Below, piece by piece: positions 1 to 4,631 of a stretch of DNA of 5,553 bases. Position 1 is the first letter of the stretch. The number at the start of each line of letters is the position of its first letter. This DNA comes from Nitrosopumilaceae archaeon (GTDB lineage Archaea; Thermoproteota; Nitrososphaeria; Nitrososphaerales; Nitrosopumilaceae). A program made the translations under genes and the position numbers. Location: contig DUJB01000035.1 of NCBI GenBank assembly GCA_013330055.1, forward strand, positions 13,172 to 18,724, read 5' to 3'. The notes beneath the pieces were generated by a model, which saw only the letters and a program-made list of their open reading frames with translations, was not told the DNA's origin and did not search any database.

Positions 1-27
1 GACATTATCACAAAAAGCAGAAAAGAC

Positions 28-36
28 TTTTTAAAC
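28..36 (+). promoter_or_regulatory. box A (TATA) promoter element of trpS
   Basis: TTTTTAAAC is preceded by a purine-rich stretch (AGAAAAGA) that could act as a BRE. Its centre lies about 26 nt before the trpS ATG at 58, which places transcription start at or next to the start codon and implies a leaderless mRNA. No Shine-Dalgarno sequence is visible. This is a pattern-based call with no transcript data. Confidence 0.6.
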
Positions 37-57
37 CTTAACTTATCTGAATGATGA

Positions 58-1173
58 ATGTCAGGCGACGAGTTCACAGTTACTCCATGGAATGTTGAAG
101 GTGACGTCGATTATGACAAACTTATTCAAAAATTCGGTACAGAAAAAATTTCACCTGATTTGCTTGAGAGAATAAAAAAGAAAACTGGTGAATTACATCC
201 GATGTTAAAGCTTGGATATTTTTTCAGCCATAGAGATTTTGACAAGGTTTTATCCGAGTATGAAAAAGGAAACAAGTTCTATCTTTACACAGGAAGAGGA
301 CCATCAGGTTCAATACACATGGGACATCTTCTTCCATGGATTTTTACAAAATATTTGCAAGATAAATTCGATGTAAACTTGATCTTTCAGATTACGGATG
401 ATGAAAAATTTCTTTATAGTGACGATAGATCGTTTGATGATGTATCAAGATATACATATGAAAATATCTTGGACATCATTGCGGTAGGATTTGATCCCGA
501 GAAAACAAAGATCCTAATAGACTCCAAAGACATCAAACGGATCTATCCAATTTCTCTTGAAATTGCTAAAAGAATAACATATTCCACTGTAAAGGCAGTT
601 TTTGGTTTTCAAAATTCAACAAACATAGGGATGATTGGGTTTCCACCCATTCAGGCAGCTCCCTGTTTTCTTCCCTCAATAATAGAGGGCAAACCTACTC
701 CTGTCCTCATACCTGCTGCAATAGATCAAGATCCATATTGGCGAGTAACAAGAGACATTGCAGAAAAAATCGGATACCCAAAACCTGCACAAATTCATTC
801 TAAATTTCTTCCTGGTCTTGGAATGAAAGGAAAAATGTCTTCATCGGATCCAGAAACTGCGATTTTTACAACTGATGAAGAAGAGATCGTTGAAAAAAAG
901 ATTTCAAATTCATTTACTGGAGGTCAGCCAACTGTTGAACTACAACGCAAATTAGGAGCTAACTTCAACATATGTCCAGTATTTTGGTATTTACGATATT
1001 TCTTTGATTCTGAAAAAGATTCTGATGAACGAGCAAGAAAATGTAAGGGTGGTGAGCTTTTGTGTGGCGAATGCAAATGTGATCTTAAAGATGCCGCAAA
1101 GCCCTTCATAGTAGATTTTAAGAAAAAAAGAGAAAAAGCAAAAGATCAGGTAAACAGATTCTTGTTTGAATAA
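58..1173 (+). CDS. trpS: tryptophanyl-tRNA synthetase (archaeal/eukaryotic type)
   Basis: This cytoplasmic class I aminoacyl-tRNA synthetase charges tRNA-Trp with tryptophan using ATP. The 371-residue protein has a Rossmann-fold catalytic core with the HIGH-type motif HMGH at residues 87-90, inside GPSGSIHMGH, and the KMSSS motif at 259-263. The stretch AAIDQDPYWRVTRD (about 220-233) matches the part of the family that lines the active site. The N-terminal extension before the HIGH motif and the overall length fit the archaeal/eukaryotic form, which is longer than bacterial TrpRS. A C-terminal cluster of four cysteines (329, 336, 339, 341) could bind metal, but that is inference. The start at 58 is firm: a TGA lies directly upstream in frame at 55-57, and box A is correctly spaced. 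Another gene begins 4 nt after the stop, suggesting co-transcription. Confidence 0.97.
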   Translation: MSGDEFTVTPWNVEGDVDYDKLIQKFGTEKISPDLLERIKKKTGELHPMLKLGYFFSHRDFDKVLSEYEKGNKFYLYTGRGPSGSIHMGHLLPWIFTKYLQDKFDVNLIFQITDDEKFLYSDDRSFDDVSRYTYENILDIIAVGFDPEKTKILIDSKDIKRIYPISLEIAKRITYSTVKAVFGFQNSTNIGMIGFPPIQAAPCFLPSIIEGKPTPVLIPAAIDQDPYWRVTRDIAEKIGYPKPAQIHSKFLPGLGMKGKMSSSDPETAIFTTDEEEIVEKKISNSFTGGQPTVELQRKLGANFNICPVFWYLRYFFDSEKDSDERARKCKGGELLCGECKCDLKDAAKPFIVDFKKKREKAKDQVNRFLFE

Positions 1174-1177
1174 AGTC

Positions 1178-1459
1178 ATGAAAAAAAAGATCATATGTGA
1201 AGACGAATATGAAGCACAGAAACTCTCTAGTTTAATTTATGTAAAACAAGATAAAGATCCATTCGTCACCGGAATTTTAGAAGTTATTGAAAACGAAGTC
1301 ATTATACTTGCAAAAGATAAATCAGCACATAGTATTATACTAAAAGACAAATTTGAGGCAGAATCATTTGCAGATTTTATACAATCTGTTATTGAGAAAA
1401 AACACCGGATAACAGAAACTGTAGTCTTTAATGAGATAGTTGAGATTACAAAAGAGTGA
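1178..1459 (+). CDS. conserved-looking hypothetical protein, 93 aa, downstream of trpS
   Basis: I do not recognise this family. From ATG 1178 it encodes a soluble, charged 93-residue protein starting MKKKIICEDEYEAQ. By eye the order is a short strand, a helix (about 10-20), two strands in the region GILEVIENEVIILAKD, a strand ending SIILKD, a helix around EAESFADFIQSVIEKK, and a final strand TETVVFNEIVEI. That is a compact alpha/beta domain. The topology loosely recalls small dimeric proteins such as Pcc1 of the KEOPS complex, but the sequence does not establish this. A TTG at 1166 in the same frame would add four residues and overlap trpS; ATG 1178, 4 nt after the trpS stop, is the more natural start. 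It probably shares the trpS transcript, possibly by translational coupling. Its stop codon is one base from the stop of the converging gene. Confidence 0.8.
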   Translation: MKKKIICEDEYEAQKLSSLIYVKQDKDPFVTGILEVIENEVIILAKDKSAHSIILKDKFEAESFADFIQSVIEKKHRITETVVFNEIVEITKE

Positions 1460-1460
1460 A

Positions 1461-1811
1461 CTAGACTAGTGATTTGTCCATTTCAGTAGTCATTATTTCT
1501 TGTACTTTGAGAAAGTACAATCTAGTGGAGTAAGGCATTTCATCCAAGTGGTTTTCTATTGCCATCATAAAATACCTTACAGCACGTTTTGATATATCCA
1601 AATTAAATTTCATGTGCAATACAGGATCTTGTTTGACATTTATCTTATCTACTAACCAAGGAGGAGCCATTTCCTTTGCTTCTTGTATGACTTTATTGTA
1701 CCAATAGGCAATGTTTTCTGGATTAAGACCATCTTTTAGTTCTGTTACGTCTGCAGATATTTTGTTTAACATATGATTAGTCAGGTTTTTCATCATTAGA
1801 TCCCTATACAT
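1461..1811 (-). CDS. hypothetical protein, 116 aa, predicted all-helical
   Basis: I do not recognise this family. The 116-residue protein has no signal peptide or membrane span. It looks almost entirely alpha-helical: amphipathic stretches at about 5-25, 32-48 (PENIAYWYNKVIQEAKEM), 72-90 (LDISKRAVRYFMMAIENHL) and 94-110 (YSTRLYFLKVQEIMTTE). A proline-tryptophan motif (APPWLVDK) joins the second and third helices. It is rich in Met and aromatic residues. ATG 1811 gives the longest reading; ATGs at 1796 and 1793 (residues 6 and 7) are possible alternatives, with GGGAT just upstream as a weak Shine-Dalgarno. The gene lies 48 nt downstream of coaD on the same strand and may be co-transcribed with it. 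The gap also contains a TATA-like stretch and an inverted repeat, so separate transcription is possible. Function unknown. Confidence 0.8.
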   Translation of the reverse strand: MYRDLMMKNLTNHMLNKISADVTELKDGLNPENIAYWYNKVIQEAKEMAPPWLVDKINVKQDPVLHMKFNLDISKRAVRYFMMAIENHLDEMPYSTRLYFLKVQEIMTTEMDKSLV

Positions 1812-1841
1812 TTTTTGTTTTATTTCAGTTGCTCAAAGATA

Positions 1842-1856
1842 GACAAGTTATTTGTC
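1842..1856. repeat. inverted repeat between coaD and the 116-aa gene
   Basis: GACAA and TTGTC are perfect 5-nt inverted arms separated by GTTAT. The element lies just after the coaD stop and before the 116-aa gene. Read on the minus strand, the middle (AAATAACTT) is TATA-like and about 38 nt before ATG 1811. It could be a protein-binding site, part of a promoter, or chance, since the arms are short. Confidence 0.3.
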
Positions 1857-1859
1857 AAT

Positions 1860-2324
1860 TCAAAGCAAATTTCCTTCTACATCAATTTCAGAGTTTTTAA
1901 TTCGTGTTGTAGAGATGCGTCCACCATCTACTGCAAGAACCATTGGAACATCTACAACTTTCACTGGAGAGAGGTGTTTTTGGGTACGTAATTTGTTTAG
2001 TATCTTACCTTGTTCTATTGTTTCTTCGCTAACGACCAAAGCTTCTACTTCATTTTTCAAAACTGCAGGTCCAAAGTCGTTATCAAGTTTGCTTATCTCA
2101 TAGTGAGAATCTGGAAAATTTTTATTTATCATAGATTTAAGCGACTCTAATCTTTGAGAATAATTATGTAATAGTTTTTTTCCTTTTTTTATGGCAAATT
2201 CATCACTTGTAAGACCAATAATAACTATAGATGAAATAGAAAATCCTTTTTGTAACAGTGCTAAGTGCCCCTTGTGTATTATATCAAATGTTCCTCCAAG
2301 GGCAACTATCTTAAATTTAGACAT
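1860..2324 (-). CDS. coaD: phosphopantetheine adenylyltransferase (archaeal type)
   Basis: This cytoplasmic enzyme transfers AMP from ATP to 4'-phosphopantetheine, giving dephospho-CoA and pyrophosphate, the penultimate step of CoA biosynthesis. The 154-residue protein is a single nucleotidyltransferase (HIGH-superfamily) Rossmann domain. It starts KIVALGGTFDIIHKGH, with GGTFD at 10-14 and HKGH at 17-20, and ends with ISTTRI at 137-142, equivalent to the ISSTRI signature. The length and motif spacing fit the archaeal family related to the eukaryotic PPAT domain rather than bacterial CoaD; the symbol coaD is used by convention. ATG 2324 lies five codons before the beta strand leading to GGTFD, so the start is secure. 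It follows the exported-protein gene by 30 nt and may be read from the same transcript. No obvious Shine-Dalgarno is present. Confidence 0.95.
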   Translation of the reverse strand: MSKFKIVALGGTFDIIHKGHLALLQKGFSISSIVIIGLTSDEFAIKKGKKLLHNYSQRLESLKSMINKNFPDSHYEISKLDNDFGPAVLKNEVEALVVSEETIEQGKILNKLRTQKHLSPVKVVDVPMVLAVDGGRISTTRIKNSEIDVEGNLL

Positions 2325-2354
2325 ACAGATACTTTGTTTTCGTTTAGATTTACT

Positions 2355-3437
2355 TTACTTTACAAGCATCACATTGATGTGACGACTTGGTTCTGCAAGC
2401 GCAACGGCATTTGGATCCCATACATAAACCTCAACAAAGAACGCGCCTGGTTTATCTGGAACCCAATTTACTGAAATTTCCTGTTTTTCCATTCCATGAA
2501 ATACCCCTTGTACAGTTCCTATGAATTCAACTATGGCTGTATTATCTTTGTTTTGTGTAATATTTTCAGTTCCAACTTGTTTTATCTGAACATAACAAAC
2601 ATAGGGTTGTTCAGCCTGTTCAGGTGCATATTTTATCCATATTTCACTAGTTATTTTGGCTGAACTTCCAATCGGTATTGTTGAGTACCTGTTTCCTATC
2701 ATATCAGTAACTGATACATCATTTATGGTCACAAGTTCTGTAAGTGAACTTAATGTTGTTTCTATATCTGTGATATCAGTTAAGGTAGATTGGTAATTAT
2801 CAGACTCTGCAACAAGTTTGTATGATTTCGTAATTGAGTTTGGCGTGGAACTTATCGTAAAGATAGATGTTTTTCCAACACCAATATCTTCTGGTTGTGC
2901 TATCGCAGTGGATATCCCAACAACTCTTCCAAAGGGATCATATGAAATCAAATGGATTGTTGTGCCACTTGTAAGTATGGTTCCTTTATTGGTTATAGTT
3001 CCTGAAAGTACAAGTTGATCAGAAATTTCCAGGGTTCCAGGAGTTATTACCAGTACTTGTTTTCTTTCCGGAGAGGAATTGAATCCTGTTAAATTAACCG
3101 ATATGTCAGTTATGGATGGATCCTGTTTTGAGATAATTGAAAATGGTGCTTTTCCTCCAGCTGGAATAACTTTGAGCAATGTTGTACCAGTCTTGTATTC
3201 AAGTATTTTTCCAGTTTGATCATAAAAAGAAACTCCTAATTTCACTCCAGTAACTGGAAAATTGTTTTTATTTTGTACCTCACCTATAACCACAGTGGAA
3301 CCATCTTCTGCCTTATAGCTAAAAGGAGTTAAAACTTCAACAGTTAGACTGTCATTTGGTTTAATGGTTTGTGCCCATGAAAGATTAGATGGTAAGATGA
3401 AAAAGGCTAGCAATATAACAAAAATGATTTCTTTCAT
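2355..3437 (-). CDS. exported protein with FxLYD-like beta-sandwich repeats
   Basis: A 360-residue protein predicted to be secreted or cell-surface attached. Residues 1-22 form a signal peptide: short Lys-containing start, hydrophobic core IIFVILLAFFIL, and a likely cleavage after SWA. The mature part is beta-rich. Residues about 48-103 match the FxLYD pattern (VVIGEVQNKNNFPVTGVKL, then VSFYDQTGKIL, then a Pro-Gly turn and FSI). Residues about 142-198 repeat the layout more weakly (LVLSGTITNKG, then LISYDPFGRVVG). Residues about 245-360 form a third beta-sandwich-like region with VNWVPDKPGAFFVEVYVW, a style common in thaumarchaeal exported proteins. There is no C-terminal membrane anchor, lipobox or visible catalytic motif. 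ATG 3437 is chosen over in-frame TTG 3452 because it puts the Lys next to the hydrophobic core and suits the box A at 3463-3470. An envelope-related or binding role is inferred; the substrate is unknown. Confidence 0.88.
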   Translation of the reverse strand: MKEIIFVILLAFFILPSNLSWAQTIKPNDSLTVEVLTPFSYKAEDGSTVVIGEVQNKNNFPVTGVKLGVSFYDQTGKILEYKTGTTLLKVIPAGGKAPFSIISKQDPSITDISVNLTGFNSSPERKQVLVITPGTLEISDQLVLSGTITNKGTILTSGTTIHLISYDPFGRVVGISTAIAQPEDIGVGKTSIFTISSTPNSITKSYKLVAESDNYQSTLTDITDIETTLSSLTELVTINDVSVTDMIGNRYSTIPIGSSAKITSEIWIKYAPEQAEQPYVCYVQIKQVGTENITQNKDNTAIVEFIGTVQGVFHGMEKQEISVNWVPDKPGAFFVEVYVWDPNAVALAEPSRHINVMLVK

Positions 3438-3455
3438 AGAGATACTTTTCAAAAG

Positions 3456-3477
3456 TGATTAATCATATACTGTATAT
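3456..3477. promoter_or_regulatory. promoter and double palindrome upstream of the exported protein gene
   Basis: Two perfect palindromes overlap by one base: TGATTAATCA (3456-3465) and ATATAC-T-GTATAT (3465-3477). On the minus strand, GTATATGA (3470-3463) is a good box A about 29 nt before ATG 3437, predicting a leaderless or nearly leaderless transcript. The palindromes cover the box A and the bases just downstream of it, where a dimeric regulator could block or recruit TBP/TFB. AT-rich DNA produces short palindromes by chance, so the operator role is a hypothesis. Confidence 0.45.
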
Positions 3478-3526
3478 CATAATCTAAACAACCTAGACTA
3501 GAAGGTTTTACCTACTTACGTTTGGA

Positions 3527-3546
3527 GATAAAATAAGAAAAAGAAT
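3527..3546 (-). terminator. T-rich terminator after the 33-aa gene
   Basis: Read on the minus strand, this is ATTCTTTTTCTTATTTTATC, starting about 19 nt past the stop codon of the 33-residue protein. Clustered T tracts without a strong hairpin are the usual archaeal termination signal. The rest of the gap between 3453 and 3564 holds only the next promoter and a weak 5-bp hairpin (AACCT 3490-3494 with AGGTT 3503-3507). Confidence 0.5.
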
Positions 3547-3564
3547 GCAAAGATGTTAGTACAT

Positions 3565-3666
3565 CTATTTTTTGCTCTTCATAGCAGTAATTGCTATCCA
3601 GTATACTAGACCTGGCGCTAATCCCACTATCAAAGGAATGTAAACTGCTGCTGCTTCTGACGCCAT
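3565..3666 (-). CDS. small single-span membrane protein, 33 aa
   Basis: A very short gene supported by several independent signs. It encodes 33 residues starting MASEAAAVYIPLIVG, with one hydrophobic segment at about residues 8-29 that contains Pro11, Pro18, Gly15, Gly19 and Trp23, and a basic end (Lys30, Ser, Lys, Lys). By the positive-inside rule the C-terminus faces the cytoplasm. A strong box A lies about 37 nt upstream of the ATG, and a T-rich terminator follows. It stands alone between tRNA-Ala and the exported protein gene. I do not recognise the family. The size and shape resemble small accessory subunits of membrane complexes (respiratory, cytochrome or ammonia-monooxygenase associated), but nothing in the sequence assigns it to one. 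Codons are ordinary for the window. Confidence that it is a real gene is fairly high; its function is unknown. Confidence 0.75.
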   Translation of the reverse strand: MASEAAAVYIPLIVGLAPGLVYWIAITAMKSKK

Positions 3667-3698
3667 TTAATTTCCCTACACAGCAGAGAACCAAATGA

Positions 3699-3707
3699 TA
3701 TTTAAAT
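3699..3707 (-). promoter_or_regulatory. strong box A for the 33-aa membrane protein
   Basis: Read on the minus strand, this is ATTTAAATA, close to the archaeal box A consensus, with GG immediately upstream as a possible part of a BRE. Its centre is about 37 nt from ATG 3666, so transcription should start near 3677 and leave a leader of about 10 nt. That leader contains AGGGA, at best a weak Shine-Dalgarno. Confidence 0.6.
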
Positions 3708-3739
3708 CCATCTTTCATAGGCACGAAACCTTATACTTT

Positions 3740-3745
3740 AAAAGA
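3740..3745 (-). terminator. short T tract after tRNA-Ala
   Basis: On the minus strand TCTTTT directly follows the discriminator base of tRNA-Ala. A short T run of this kind often ends archaeal tRNA transcripts. It is only weakly supported. Confidence 0.3.
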
Positions 3746-3817
3746 TGGACTGGTGGGGATTTGAACCCCAGACCCCCCGCGTGCAAGGCGGGTATTCTAC
3801 CGCTGAACTACCAGCCC
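3746..3817 (-). tRNA. tRNA-Ala(TGC)
   Basis: A complete 72-nt cloverleaf on the minus strand. The acceptor stem GGGCTGG pairs with CCAGTCC and contains the G3:U70 wobble that marks alanine tRNAs. The D stem is GTTC/GAAT. The anticodon stem CCCGC/GCGGG encloses the loop CTTGCAC, anticodon TGC. The T stem TGGGG/CCCCA encloses TTCAAAT. The discriminator is A and the terminal CCA is not encoded. There is no intron. It reads GCA and, by wobble, other GCN codons. It is transcribed divergently from the redoxin gene. Confidence 0.97.
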
Positions 3818-3840
3818 ATCATAGGGAATTCAAGGCGTGT

Positions 3841-3850
3841 AGATTTTAAT
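3841..3850 (-). promoter_or_regulatory. box A for tRNA-Ala
   Basis: On the minus strand ATTAAAATCT is centred about 28 nt before the 5' end of tRNA-Ala, the expected archaeal spacing when the transcript begins at or very near the mature 5' end. It is the only TATA-like stretch at that distance. Confidence 0.5.
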
Positions 3851-3852
3851 TG

Positions 3853-3870
3853 TTGCCTTTGTTTAGGCAA
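3853..3870. repeat. inverted repeat between divergent promoters
   Basis: TTGCCT (3853-3858) and AGGCAA (3865-3870) are perfect 6-nt inverted arms around a 6-nt spacer, TTGTTT. The element sits exactly between the tRNA-Ala box A on the minus strand and the redoxin box A on the plus strand. It could be a binding site for a dimeric regulator acting on one or both promoters; no run of T follows that would suggest a terminator. Confidence 0.4.
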
Positions 3871-3872
3871 AG

Positions 3873-3880
3873 ATTTTATT
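3873..3880 (+). promoter_or_regulatory. box A for the redoxin gene
   Basis: ATTTTATT is centred about 27-28 nt before ATG 3904, consistent with a leaderless transcript. The bases between it and the start are AT-rich with a T7 run just before the ATG and no Shine-Dalgarno. Confidence 0.45.
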
Positions 3881-3903
3881 GATATAGTTAAAACAATTTT
3901 TTT

Positions 3904-4464
3904 ATGGTATTGTTAAAATCTGAAGTTGTCTTAAAGACAGGTGACAATGCACCTGATTTTGAGCTTTTGGGAACAGATGATAAGAACCACAGACTTTCAG
4001 AATACAAAGATTACAAGGGATTACTAGTAGTTTTCATGTGTAATCACTGCCCCTATGTTCAAGCAAAAACCAAAGCATTAGTTGAACTTCATGATAAGTT
4101 CAAGGATAGAATTGCGATCATAGGAATTAATAGTAATGATCCTACAAACTATCCTGACGATAGTTTTGAAAATATGAAAAGATTTGCTGTGGAAAAAGGG
4201 ATTAAATTTACATATCTTGTTGATGAAACCCAACAGGTTGCAAAGCGATATGGTGCTGTTTGTACTCCAGATCCATTCCTTTTTGACCAAGATAGGAAAC
4301 TTATCTTTCACGGCAGAATAGATAACGCTATGAGACCAGAAGATGTTGCAACAGAAAAAACAATGATTTTAAACATAGAAAAACTCCTCCAAGGAAAGAA
4401 GGTAGAGAAAGACTTTGACCCATCAATGGGTTGCTCTATCAAATGGAAAATCCAGCAAACTTAA
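3904..4464 (+). CDS. redoxin/thioredoxin-like family protein (peroxiredoxin-like, CNHC motif)
   Basis: A 186-residue soluble thioredoxin-fold protein. After a typical peroxiredoxin-family start (GDNAPDFELLGTDDK, about 13-27) comes the redox motif CNHC at 46-49 in FMCNHCPYV, then GINSNDP (about 74-80), an internal VCTPDP with Cys120 and the probable cis-Pro122, and a C-terminal MGCSIKWK with Cys177. This motif set belongs to the AhpC/TSA-related PRX_like1 group, often annotated simply as thioredoxin family protein. It probably carries out thiol-disulfide exchange or peroxide reduction in the cytoplasm, since no signal peptide is present; the substrate is unknown. ATG 3904 is supported by box A spacing. 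It is probably a single-gene transcript: tRNA-Ala is divergent upstream and tRNA-Ile follows 25 nt after the stop with its own promoter overlapping the end of this gene. Confidence 0.92.
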   Translation: MVLLKSEVVLKTGDNAPDFELLGTDDKNHRLSEYKDYKGLLVVFMCNHCPYVQAKTKALVELHDKFKDRIAIIGINSNDPTNYPDDSFENMKRFAVEKGIKFTYLVDETQQVAKRYGAVCTPDPFLFDQDRKLIFHGRIDNAMRPEDVATEKTMILNIEKLLQGKKVEKDFDPSMGCSIKWKIQQT

Positions 4465-4466
4465 AT
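4460..4466 (+). promoter_or_regulatory. box A for tRNA-Ile, overlapping the redoxin stop codon
   Basis: CTTAAAT is centred 27 nt before the tRNA 5' end at 4490 and includes the TAA stop codon of the redoxin gene (4462-4464). Between it and the tRNA lies the palindrome AAAAATTTTT (4480-4489), whose T5 half could also end the redoxin transcript. Confidence 0.5.
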
Positions 4467-4489
4467 GACCGTTGGCTTGAAAAATTTTT

Positions 4490-4577
4490 GGGCCGATAGC
4501 TCAGCTTGGCTGGAGCGTTCGACTGATAAACTTATTCAGATATCGAAAGGTCGTGGGTTCGAATCCCATTCGGCCCA
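4490..4577 (+). tRNA. tRNA-Ile(GAT) with a 13-nt intron
   Basis: The acceptor stem GGGCCGA pairs perfectly with TCGGCCC, with discriminator A and no encoded CCA. The D stem is GCTC/GAGC. The anticodon stem TTCGA/TCGAA encloses 20 nt instead of 7. Removing 13 nt (4529-4541) restores the loop CTGATAA with anticodon GAT at 4525-4527. The T stem GTGGG/CCCAT encloses TTCGAAT. The spliced tRNA is 75 nt. It decodes ATC and ATT. Confidence 0.95.
4529..4541 (+). other. tRNA intron at canonical position 37/38 (bulge-helix-bulge)
   Basis: The 13-nt intron AACTTATTCAGAT interrupts the anticodon loop after position 37. The precursor forms a bulge-helix-bulge: CTGA (4523-4526) pairs with TCAG (4536-4539) in a 4-bp helix, flanked by 3-nt bulges TAA (4527-4529) and ATA (4540-4542). 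Cleavage after the second base of each bulge gives exactly this intron. The inner hairpin beyond the first bulge is only one possible pair, so this is a reduced form needing a permissive tRNA splicing endonuclease. Confidence 0.88.
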
Positions 4578-4583
4578 TTTTTT
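4578..4583 (+). terminator. T6 terminator after tRNA-Ile
   Basis: Six consecutive T residues directly follow the discriminator base of the tRNA, a typical archaeal tRNA transcription end. Confidence 0.55.
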
Positions 4584-4592
4584 AATAGAAAA

Positions 4593-4600
4593 GATTTATC
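4593..4600 (+). promoter_or_regulatory. candidate box A for the alpha/beta hydrolase
   Basis: GATTTATC lies about 35 nt before ATG 4632, predicting a start near 4623 and a leader of about 9 nt. A weaker TTTAATAG lies just upstream at 4581-4588. The leader contains a small tandem GGACGGAC and no convincing Shine-Dalgarno. Confidence 0.4.
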
Positions 4601-4631
4601 TTATTCAGAATCTACGGACGGACAGTGGCTG

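Noticed and set aside
1166..1177. TTG start for the 93-aa protein
   Set aside because: ATG 1178, four codons later, is a stronger start and avoids overlap with trpS.
1860..2103. Plus-strand open frame of 83 codons across coaD
   Set aside because: It is antisense to coaD, which carries clear catalytic motifs on the other strand; the plus-strand translation has low complexity and no promoter.
3438..3452. TTG start for the exported protein
   Set aside because: It adds five residues before the signal peptide and fits the box A spacing less well than ATG 3437.
3490..3507. Hairpin AACCT/AGGTT containing CTAGACTAG, which also occurs at 1461-1469
   Set aside because: A 5-bp stem with an 8-nt loop is weak, and a 9-nt word shared by two sites is within chance; the sites have no common context.
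3512..3724. Minus-strand open frame of 70 codons overlapping the 33-aa gene
   Set aside because: It lies in a different frame from the 33-residue membrane protein, would include the promoter of that gene, and has no coherent composition.
3695..3916. Plus-strand open frame of 73 codons
   Set aside because: It runs straight through tRNA-Ala on the opposite strand and the divergent promoter region, so it is a by-product of tRNA sequence.
4078..4311. Minus-strand open frame inside the redoxin gene
   Set aside because: It is the antisense shadow of a well-supported gene with intact motifs.
4611..4624. Tandem GGACGGAC before the hydrolase
   Set aside because: Two copies of a 4-nt unit are too short to call a functional repeat.
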